Source of the DNA: Actinomycetota bacterium | GTDB lineage: Bacteria; Actinomycetota; Thermoleophilia; Solirubrobacterales; Solirubrobacteraceae | NCBI GenBank assembly: GCA_005883255.1 | Contig: VAXS01000005.1 | Location: 1 to 7,167, forward strand | Length of the DNA: 7,167 nt | Reading direction: 5' to 3' | Shown: positions 1-4,559 of the stretch, one piece after another | Layout: every line of letters starts with the position of its first letter | Numbering within the stretch: the stretch's first letter is position 1 | Notes under the pieces: generated by a model | The model's database searches: none | The model's input: only the letters and a program-made list of their open reading frames with translations | Told to the model about the DNA's origin: nothing | Program-made: the position numbers and the translations under genes

Positions 1-787
1 TCCGCCGCGGCGGCTTCGCTCCCAGCGTCTCCGCCAGGTAGGGAAGCCACTCCGACACCGGGGCCGGCTCGTCGTCGACGACGTTGTAGACGCCGGGCGC
101 GCCCGCGCCGACGGCCGCGACGGTGGCGCCGGCGGCGTCCTCGATGTGCAGGAAGGACCACACACCGGCGCCGTCCCCCACGATCGGCACGCGCCGGCGC
201 CGGACCTGCTCGACCATCTGGCCGCCCCGACCGAGCACGTTGCCCGGCCCGTAGAAGCCGCCGTAGCGCAGCGCCAGGCCCTGGACGTCGTCGGCGCCGG
301 TGACCGCGTCCTCGAGGTAGCGGATGGCCGCCAGCGTCTGGCGCTGGGGCTTGGGCGGGTCGGGATCGAGCCGGTCCTCCTCGGTCTTCACGGCCGCGCC
401 CTCGCGCGCGTAGGGCCAGCCGGCGAAGCTCTGGGCCAGGAAGCGCCGGGCGCCCACGGCCCGCGCCGCCGCCAGCAGATGGTCGAGGCCCTCGGTGCGC
501 AGCCGGTTGGTCAGCGCGAAGAAGCGGTCGAACCGGCGCAGGTCAACCGGACCCGACAGGGCGGTGAGCTGGTGGATCACCACCTCGGGGCGAGCGTCCT
601 GGACGGCACGCTCCACGGCCGTGCGGTCCAGCCCGTCGACCACGACGCCGCGGGCGCCCATCTCCTCGATCGCCCGCACCTTGGCGGGGCTGCGCGTGGT
701 CGCGACCACCGCGTGGCCCGCCTCCACGAGCCGCGGGATCAGCCGAGTCCCCACGGCGCCGGCGCCGCCGGCCACGAACACGTTCAT
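1..787 (-). CDS. NAD-dependent epimerase/dehydratase-like atypical SDR (3' end off window)
   Basis: Oxidoreductase or epimerase of the extended/atypical SDR superfamily; the substrate cannot be read from sequence. The 262 visible residues begin with a beta-strand and the nucleotide-binding motif GGAGAVG (residues 7-13, GxxGxxG), typical of NAD(P)-binding Rossmann folds. An Asp-Gly follows the third strand (51-52), and GGFYGPG (176-182) matches the conserved 'YGPG' segment of NDP-sugar epimerases. The canonical YxxxK catalytic pair is not evident: the stretch after Ser120 reads PYAREGAAVK, and around 148-157 there is QRQTLAAIRY. Catalysis may therefore be atypical. The start is ATG at 787-785, with a perfect AGGAGG 9 bases upstream inside the end of the preceding decarboxylase gene. 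The two genes are separated by only 4 bases, so they are probably one transcript. The reading frame is open to base 1, so the C-terminus is missing from the window. Confidence 0.88.
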   Translation of the reverse strand, partial: MNVFVAGGAGAVGTRLIPRLVEAGHAVVATTRSPAKVRAIEEMGARGVVVDGLDRTAVERAVQDARPEVVIHQLTALSGPVDLRRFDRFFALTNRLRTEGLDHLLAAARAVGARRFLAQSFAGWPYAREGAAVKTEEDRLDPDPPKPQRQTLAAIRYLEDAVTGADDVQGLALRYGGFYGPGNVLGRGGQMVEQVRRRRVPIVGDGAGVWSFLHIEDAAGATVAAVGAGAPGVYNVVDDEPAPVSEWLPYLAETLGAKPPRR

Positions 788-791
788 CGGG

Positions 792-1580
792 TCAGCCCTC
801 CTCGGCCTCGCGGATCCGCGCCCGCTCGTCCGCGCTTCGGTCGGGCGGGCCCAGCTCGATCCCCGGCGGAAGCTCGACGTGCAGGTCGCCCTCCGGGTCC
901 AGCCCCACCTGGACGCGCGCCGGGCGGCAGGCCAGCACGTGCCCGCCCCGGCGCCGGGCCGCGTCGGCGAAGTGCAGGTGGTAGCCGGCCACCTCCAGGC
1001 CCTGGGCGTAGCCGGGGAAGCGGAAGCCCACCAGCGTGCCCGAGACGTCGCGGAGCTCGAAGGCGTGCTGCTGACGGGCCGCTTCGGCCAGGGACGTCCC
1101 GGGCGGCTGGCGGGCGACCGAGCGCAGCTCCAAGCGCTCGAAGTCGCCGTCGACCCGTAGCGCGCAGGCGGGCGTGCCGGACGGAAGGCGGGCGTCGAGC
1201 GCGCGCAGGAACGCGGCATGGTCCAGCGGACCGTCGAGCCCGAACGAGACGCTCGGTCGAAACCTGGTCACGACGGCGAACGGCGTCCGCGCGGCGGGCG
1301 GGATCGGCGCCAGGTTCCCGTCCGCGTCGGCCCGCAGGAAGCGACCGTCCAGGGCGATCATCTCGCCGTCCAGGCGGTCGAGCGTCCCCAGGCCCAGGTC
1401 GCCATGTGCGGCCAGCTCGCCGAACGTCAGGTCGCCCTCGAGGTTGCCGGCGAACAGGGCGTCGAGCGTCGAGACCTGGAAGAGCGCGCGGGCGCCGGCG
1501 TCGGCGCTCGCGGCCCGCCGGCCCATCGCCGCCACGTCGAGCGAGTGGATCAGGCGGTGGTCGACCAGGTCGGGCTCCAC
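792..1580 (-). CDS. budA: alpha-acetolactate decarboxylase
   Basis: Converts (S)-2-acetolactate to (R)-acetoin and CO2 (EC 4.1.1.5), diverting acetolactate from valine/leucine synthesis toward acetoin/butanediol. With the GTG start chosen here it is 262 residues, close to the family norm of about 235-260. Recognisable family segments: the N-terminal LFQVSTLDALFAGNLEGDLT (33-52), then HGDLGLGTLDRLDGEM (59-74), and TPFAVVTRF (99-107). The metal site is clear: HLH (His201, His203) and GGH (His214), equivalent to the three zinc His of the Bacillus enzyme. Glu73 and the RSVARQ segment (153-158) fit the conserved acidic and arginine active-site residues. No signal peptide is seen, so I expect a cytoplasmic enzyme. 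The start is uncertain: GTG 1580-1578 or ATG 1526-1524 (residue 19), and neither has a good ribosome binding site. The open frame continues to 1949, but that part overlaps the divergent small gene and does not look like family sequence. It stops (TGA) 4 bases before the epimerase-like gene. Confidence 0.93.
   Translation of the reverse strand: MEPDLVDHRLIHSLDVAAMGRRAASADAGARALFQVSTLDALFAGNLEGDLTFGELAAHGDLGLGTLDRLDGEMIALDGRFLRADADGNLAPIPPAARTPFAVVTRFRPSVSFGLDGPLDHAAFLRALDARLPSGTPACALRVDGDFERLELRSVARQPPGTSLAEAARQQHAFELRDVSGTLVGFRFPGYAQGLEVAGYHLHFADAARRRGGHVLACRPARVQVGLDPEGDLHVELPPGIELGPPDRSADERARIREAEEG
797..802 (-). promoter_or_regulatory. Shine-Dalgarno AGGAGG of the epimerase-like gene
   Basis: On the minus strand AGGAGG lies 9 bases before the ATG at 787-785. 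It is inside the last codons of the acetolactate decarboxylase gene, and it decides the epimerase start. It is one of only two strong ribosome binding sites I see in the window. Confidence 0.8.
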
Positions 1581-1590
1581 GGTGGAGGCC
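1572..1590. promoter_or_regulatory. inverted repeat over the proposed acetolactate decarboxylase start
   Basis: CTCCAC-G-GTGGAG (1575-1587) is a perfect 6-base dyad with a single central base. Two more pairs after one mismatch extend it to 1572-1590. A second dyad, GGCCGA-N12-TCGGCC (1587-1610), overlaps it and covers a TACCGT box (minus strand 1597-1592) that could be a -10 element. In GC-rich DNA such dyads occur by chance, so a repressor or activator site is only a suggestion. Confidence 0.3.
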
Positions 1591-1688
1591 GACGGTAGCC
1601 GACCTCGGCCGGGGTCGCACGCCGACTGAACGCGCCCGGCCTGCCCGCTCACCGTCCAACCTGCCCCGCTGTCGCGCGTTATGAGCCG

Positions 1689-1916
1689 GTGGATGTCGAG
1701 GACGTGGCCGAGCTGACCAAGCAGCAGCTGGACTTCATCGAGCGCGTGGGCGGGAATCCGCGCGACGTCCTCCAGGGTGCGGCCGCCGGCGCCGTGTTCG
1801 TGTACGTCGAGGAGCCGACGCAGACCGTCCGCTACGAGGTGACGACGCAGGGCGAGGCGCGCCGCGTCGACACCTTCGCCCCGCGCAGCCGCCCTCGCTT
1901 GGCCGGGCCGGGATAG
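1689..1916 (+). CDS. small hypothetical protein (75 aa)
   Basis: I do not recognise a family. The 75-residue product is acidic at the start, with a short helical segment (about residues 8-20) followed by GGNPRDVLQGAAAGAVFVYV (22-41). The middle looks like alternating beta strands (FVYV, VRYEV, about 37-52), and the C-terminal tail is Arg/Pro rich. There is no signal peptide or membrane segment. That it is coding is supported by the almost complete use of G or C at third positions and a sensible amino-acid mix. The opposite-strand frame here is only an unlikely N-terminal extension of the decarboxylase. The GTG start at 1689 has no good ribosome binding site, and GTG 1704 is an alternative. 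It is divergent from the decarboxylase (108 bases between starts) and ends 7 bases before the downstream epimerase, so it is probably co-transcribed with that gene. Confidence 0.62.
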   Translation: MDVEDVAELTKQQLDFIERVGGNPRDVLQGAAAGAVFVYVEEPTQTVRYEVTTQGEARRVDTFAPRSRPRLAGPG

Positions 1917-1924
1917 CGTCCCGG
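1908..1924 (+). promoter_or_regulatory. hairpin at the stop/start junction of the small gene and the epimerase
   Basis: CCGGGA-TAGCG-TCCCGG is a perfect 6-base stem with a 5-base loop. The TAG stop of the small gene is in the loop, and the first base of the GTG start of the next gene (1924) is the last base of the 3' arm. If it forms in RNA, a ribosome terminating on the small gene would open it, giving translational coupling. The structure is seen; the function is inference. Confidence 0.4.
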
Positions 1925-2895
1925 TGCGGGCACTCGTCACCGGGGCCACCGGGAAGGTCGGGCACGCGACGGCGCGGGCGCTGCTGGACGCCGGTCACCA
2001 GGTGCGGGCGCTGGTCCGCGAGCCCGTCCGCGCCGCGGGCGTCCTGCCGGCGGGGGTCGAGGCCGTGGCGGGCGACGTCACCGACGTACCCTCGCTGGAG
2101 GCGGCGGCCGCCGGGTGCGAGGTGGTGTTCAACGCGATGGGCCTCCCCGAGCAGTGGCTGTCCGACGACGGCGACTTCGACCGCGTCAACGCCCGCGGCA
2201 CCGAGAACGTGGTGCGCGCGGCGCGCGGCGCGGGAGCACGCCGCGTCGTCCACACCAGCACGATCGACGTCTTTCACGCCCCGCGCGGGGCGCGCTTCGA
2301 CGAGTCCGCCGTCGCCGACTACCCGAAGGGGACGGCGTACGAGCGCTCCAAGCAGCGCGCCGAGGAGCTCGCCCGCGCGGCCGCCGACGGCATGGAGCTG
2401 GTCTTCGTCAACCCCGCGGCGGTGTACGGGCCGGGACCGCTGGGGGGCGCATCGCTGGAGCGCCAGCTCTTCCAGCCGCTCGTCCGGGGGAGGCTGCCCG
2501 CGCTGGTGCCCGGCGGGTTCGGCGTGGTCTACAGCGAGGGCGTGGGCGCGGGGCAGCTGCTGGCGGCCGAGCGCGGACGCCCGGGAGAGCGCTACATCCT
2601 GTGCGACGAGCACGTGACGCTGCGCGAGCTGGCGCAGGCCGTGGTGCGCGTGGCGGGGCGCGGCCGCGTGCCGCCCACGGTTCCCGAGCGGGCCGCCCGC
2701 GTGCTGTCGGCGGCCGGCGAGGCCGTGGCCCGGGTCGTGCGGCGCCCGCCGCTCGTGGCCCGCGGCGAGCTGTACTTCCTCCTGTGGAACGCCGCGCCGG
2801 ACTCGGGCAAGGCGCAGCGGGAGCTGGGGTGGCGACCCACGCCGTTCGCGGACGGCCTGCGCGCCACGATGGGCGACCTGGGGCTGTTGCGCTAG
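1924..2895 (+). CDS. NAD(P)-dependent epimerase/reductase, extended SDR
   Basis: A 323-residue extended short-chain dehydrogenase resembling NDP-sugar epimerases and dihydroflavonol-4-reductase-like reductases. It probably acts on a sugar nucleotide, sterol/terpenoid or small carbonyl; the substrate is unknown. Visible motifs: cofactor motif GATGKVG (7-13), acidic Asp51 after the third strand (GDVTD), N89 in the NARGTENV segment, Ser112 in HTSTIDVF, and the catalytic pair Tyr139/Lys143 in YERSK. NPAAVYGPG (163-171) follows, then SGKAQRELGWRPT (294-306) near the C-terminus, which is the usual end of this family. The full active-site set is present, so activity is expected, unlike the epimerase-like protein at the left edge. 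GTG 1924 is chosen because the protein starts directly at the Rossmann strand (MRALVTGATG). There is no clear ribosome binding site, so translation may be coupled to the small gene upstream. Its TAG stop shares bases with the stop of the convergent SDR. Confidence 0.92.
   Translation: MRALVTGATGKVGHATARALLDAGHQVRALVREPVRAAGVLPAGVEAVAGDVTDVPSLEAAAAGCEVVFNAMGLPEQWLSDDGDFDRVNARGTENVVRAARGAGARRVVHTSTIDVFHAPRGARFDESAVADYPKGTAYERSKQRAEELARAAADGMELVFVNPAAVYGPGPLGGASLERQLFQPLVRGRLPALVPGGFGVVYSEGVGAGQLLAAERGRPGERYILCDEHVTLRELAQAVVRVAGRGRVPPTVPERAARVLSAAGEAVARVVRRPPLVARGELYFLLWNAAPDSGKAQRELGWRPTPFADGLRATMGDLGLLR
2892..2895. other. shared CTAG: overlapping stop codons of two convergent genes
   Basis: The plus-strand epimerase ends in TAG at 2893-2895 and the minus-strand SDR ends in TAG at 2894-2892. 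The palindrome CTAG supplies both stops and the genes overlap by 4 bases. There is no room for an intrinsic terminator between them, so transcripts must run into the opposing gene or be ended by another mechanism. Confidence 0.9.
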
Positions 2896-3722
2896 GGCTG
2901 GACCGCGCGGGCCCGGCGCAGCTCCTGCGCCATCAGCTGGCGGGTGACCGGAATCGTGAGCCGGGCCGGCATGATCCGGTTGGGTCCGAACCCGACCCGC
3001 ACGGGCGCGCCGCCGGGGATCACGGTGCGCCGGCCCCGCTCCACCGCCCGCAGCGCGTCGCGGGCCACCCGCTCGGGGTCGCTCCACACCAGCTTCGGCA
3101 GCTTGTCCGCGAAGACCGGCTCCGACGTCTCCTGGAACTCGGTCGCCACCGGCCCCGGGCACACGGCGGTGGCGGTGACGCCGGTGCCGCGCAGCTCCTC
3201 GTGGAGCGCCTCGGTGTGGAGCAGCACGAACGACTTGGCCGCGGCGTAGGTGTTGTTGCCGGGAAGCGCCTGGAAGCCCGCGGTGGACGACAGGTTGACG
3301 ATCGCGCCCCGGCCTCGCTTCACCATGCCGGGCACGTAGCGGGCGTCCAGGTCGACGACCGCCTCGACCAGCAGGCGCACCTGCTGGAGCTCGCGCTCGC
3401 GGTCCGAGGCGGGGAAGGGGACGTAGATGCCGTAGCCCGCGCCGTTGACCAGCACCTCGACGGTGAGCCCGCGCGACTCGATCTCGGCCGCCAGGCGCTC
3501 GCGCGCGTCGGCGTCGGAGAGGTCGGTGGGGATGGGCTCGGCGCGCACCTCGTGCTGCTCGCGCAGCTCGGCCGCCAGTTGCTCGAGGCGCTCGGCGCGC
3601 CGGGCGACCAGCGTCACGCCGTGACCGCGCGCGGCCAGCCCGCGGGCGAGCTCGCGGCCGATGCCCGACGAGGCGCCGGTGACGAGCGCCGTGGAGTCGG
3701 GATCCGGAGCGGGAAGCGCCAC
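2892..3722 (-). CDS. short-chain dehydrogenase/reductase, classical SDR with atypical catalytic tetrad
   Basis: A 276-residue classical SDR of the type annotated as 'SDR family NAD(P)-dependent oxidoreductase' (COG0300-like), probably reducing or oxidising a lipid or small alcohol/ketone. Motifs in order: TGASSGIG cofactor loop (15-22), an Arg pair after strand 2 (41-42, suggesting NADPH), TDL (66-68), NGAG (93-96, the usual NNAG), NLSS with Ser145/Ser146, catalytic Tyr159 and Lys163 in YAAAK, and PG after strand 6 (189-190). The catalytic Asn expected in the 'RxNVEA' helix is Leu118 here (RLLVEAV), which is unusual. Start: GTG 3722, because related proteins as I remember them begin MALP; a TTG at 3755 would add 11 residues. 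There is no ribosome binding site, but a TAGGCT box lies exactly 7 bases upstream, suggesting a leaderless transcript. It lies 39 bases downstream of the two-helix membrane protein gene and could also be read through from it. Confidence 0.92.
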   Translation of the reverse strand: MALPAPDPDSTALVTGASSGIGRELARGLAARGHGVTLVARRAERLEQLAAELREQHEVRAEPIPTDLSDADARERLAAEIESRGLTVEVLVNGAGYGIYVPFPASDRERELQQVRLLVEAVVDLDARYVPGMVKRGRGAIVNLSSTAGFQALPGNNTYAAAKSFVLLHTEALHEELRGTGVTATAVCPGPVATEFQETSEPVFADKLPKLVWSDPERVARDALRAVERGRRTVIPGGAPVRVGFGPNRIMPARLTIPVTRQLMAQELRRARAVQP

Positions 3723-3729
3723 GGCCCGC

Positions 3730-3735
3730 AGCCTA
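3730..3735 (-). promoter_or_regulatory. putative -10 box for a leaderless SDR transcript
   Basis: TAGGCT on the minus strand (3735-3730) fits the TANNNT -10 pattern of actinobacterial housekeeping promoters and is followed by exactly 7 bases and the GTG start at 3722. Transcription would then begin at or next to the start codon. No convincing -35 is seen; TTGGTC at 3755-3750 is only 14 bases away. Confidence 0.42.
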
Positions 3736-3761
3736 CCCCGCGTGCGCCGGACCAACCGCCC

Positions 3762-4046
3762 TCAGGGCCGCCGCGGGGGGCGCCACTCCGGCGCCGCGCG
3801 ACGCGGCTCGTCGCCGGCCGGCGGCGGGCCGCGCCGCTCGGACGCCTCGCGGTCGCGGTCCTCGCTGAAGCCGATCTCGGCGAAGACGATCGCCACGGCC
3901 GCCACCAGCGCGCCGCCCACCAGCACGATGCCCACGGCCGTCGCCGCCGTGGCGGCGTCTATGGCGATGAGCACGGCGCCCACCACGATGGTCGCGACCA
4001 CGACGACCGCCTCGCGGAGGATGCGGCGGCGGACTTCCGGGGGCAC
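3762..4046 (-). CDS. small two-helix membrane protein (94 aa)
   Basis: A protein of unknown function. After a short basic N-terminus (PPEVRRRILRE, 2-12) come two hydrophobic segments, about residues 13-29 and 36-57, rich in Val/Ala/Ile and joined by a short Asp/Thr turn (about 30-35). An acidic-basic soluble tail then begins EIGFSEDRDRE (57-67) and ends in an Arg/Pro-rich region. The predicted topology is a helical hairpin with both ends on the cytoplasmic side (positive-inside rule). The start is well supported: GTG 4046-4044 with GGAGG 8 bases upstream. Longer versions of this frame extend upstream into low-complexity Gly/Arg sequence opposite the lipoprotein gene and are rejected. It is divergent from the lipoprotein gene (87 bases) and upstream of the SDR on the same strand, possibly in one operon. 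It may be a membrane anchor or a stress-related integral protein; nothing in the sequence decides this. Confidence 0.78.
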   Translation of the reverse strand: MPPEVRRRILREAVVVVATIVVGAVLIAIDAATAATAVGIVLVGGALVAAVAIVFAEIGFSEDRDREASERRGPPPAGDEPRRAAPEWRPPRRP

Positions 4047-4054
4047 GAGTCCAT

Positions 4055-4059
4055 CCTCC
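4055..4059 (-). promoter_or_regulatory. Shine-Dalgarno GGAGG of the membrane protein gene
   Basis: GGAGG on the minus strand, 8 bases before GTG 4046-4044. It fixes the start of the 94-residue membrane protein within a much longer open frame. Confidence 0.75.
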
Positions 4060-4084
4060 CCGGCGCGCCCCGCGCGCGCAACCC

Positions 4085-4099
4085 CGCCGTTGGACGGCG
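4085..4099. promoter_or_regulatory. palindrome in the divergent intergenic region, possible operator
   Basis: CGCCGT-TGG-ACGGCG is a perfect dyad with 6-base arms, placed between the divergent membrane-protein and lipoprotein genes and about 20 bases upstream of the proposed lipoprotein -10 box. A second smaller dyad, CCCGC-AC-GCGGG, is at 4107-4118. The position suits a regulator of one or both genes, but there is no known consensus to match. Confidence 0.33.
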
Positions 4100-4120
4100 A
4101 ATCGCGCCCGCACGCGGGGC

Positions 4121-4126
4121 TAGCAT
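4121..4126 (+). promoter_or_regulatory. putative -10 box for a leaderless lipoprotein-ATPase transcript
   Basis: TAGCAT fits TANNNT and is followed by exactly 7 bases before the GTG at 4134, the same geometry as upstream of the SDR gene. The lipoprotein gene has no ribosome binding site, in keeping with a leaderless mRNA. No good -35 element is found at 16-18 bases; TTGGAC at 4090-4095 is 25 bases away. Confidence 0.45.
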
Positions 4127-4133
4127 CCAGGCC

Positions 4134-4559
4134 GTGGCCTCCGTCGCACGCCCGCTTGCAGCGCTCGCCGGCGCGCTCGCGCTGGCGGCGGCGGGCTGCG
4201 GGGGCGGCGGCGGCTCGAAGACGCACGCCGCCGCCACCACCGCTTCGCGCCCCGTGGCCCCACCGTTCGGCGCCACGCTCACCGCGCCCGGCCACAACCC
4301 GCGGGCGGACCGGCCCTGGCCGGTGGTGGTCACCGCCACCGCCAACGACGGGCGGCCGCTGCCGGCGGTCGTGCACTACCAGTTCCTGTTTGCCGGGCGG
4401 GTGGTGGCGGAGCGCTCGACCTACCGGTTCCGCGGCCGCTTCCGCGACGTCGTGACCTGGCCGCGGCGGTCGATCGGCATCCCGCTCACCTTCCGCGCCG
4501 CGATCACCACCAAGCTGGGCAAGCGCAACCTCGACTACCCGGTGACGGTCAGGCCGTGA
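4134..4559 (+). CDS. small secreted lipoprotein, probable beta-sandwich domain
   Basis: A 141-residue lipoprotein, exported and predicted to be anchored to the outer face of the membrane. The N-terminus carries a basic residue (Arg6), a hydrophobic core (LAALAGALALAAA, 8-20) and a lipobox ending AAGC with Cys22 as the lipidated residue. A Gly-rich linker follows (23-27), then a Thr/Ala spacer. From about residue 45 the sequence (FGATLTAPGHNPR...PWPVVVTATA) alternates like an Ig-like beta-sandwich, with strands near 63-70, 78-87, 96-109, 117-125 and 134-139. I do not recognise a named family, though similar short proteins seem common in Thermoleophilia. GTG 4134 is chosen because it gives a clean signal peptide and lies 7 bases after a TAGCAT box; the open frame upstream has no signal-peptide logic. 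The stop overlaps the ATPase start by 4 bases (GTGA), so it probably works with the ABC system as a substrate-capturing, regulatory or exported partner. Confidence 0.82.
   Translation: MASVARPLAALAGALALAAAGCGGGGGSKTHAAATTASRPVAPPFGATLTAPGHNPRADRPWPVVVTATANDGRPLPAVVHYQFLFAGRVVAERSTYRFRGRFRDVVTWPRRSIGIPLTFRAAITTKLGKRNLDYPVTVRP

Noticed and set aside
146..1684. Plus-strand open frame of 512 codons
   Set aside because: It is antisense to the clear decarboxylase and epimerase-like genes. The product is Arg/Pro/Gly low-complexity with no family motif, a typical GC-rich shadow frame.
1581..1949. Upstream extension of the acetolactate decarboxylase frame
   Set aside because: The extra residues do not resemble the family and would run antisense across the divergent small gene.
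1735..3162. Minus-strand open frame of 475 codons
   Set aside because: It is antisense to the epimerase with its complete Rossmann and YxxxK motifs, and its composition is Arg/Gly/Pro-rich without motifs.
4090..4095. TTGGAC as -35 element of the lipoprotein promoter
   Set aside because: It is 25 bases from the TAGCAT box, too far for a normal sigma-70-type spacer, and it is part of the 4085-4099 palindrome.
4186..4220. G-rich run in the lipoprotein gene as a G-quadruplex or repeat element
   Set aside because: The run encodes the Cys-Gly linker after the lipobox and has few tracts of three or more Gs. Coding for glycine explains it.
4047..4376. N-terminal extension of the two-helix membrane protein
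   Set aside because: The strong GGAGG before GTG 4046 defines the start. The upstream part is low-complexity and antisense to the lipoprotein gene.
2115..4559. Plus-strand open frame of 814 codons
   Set aside because: Only the last 141 codons (from GTG 4134) look like protein, namely the lipoprotein. The rest overlaps the epimerase out of frame and runs antisense to the SDR and membrane-protein genes.
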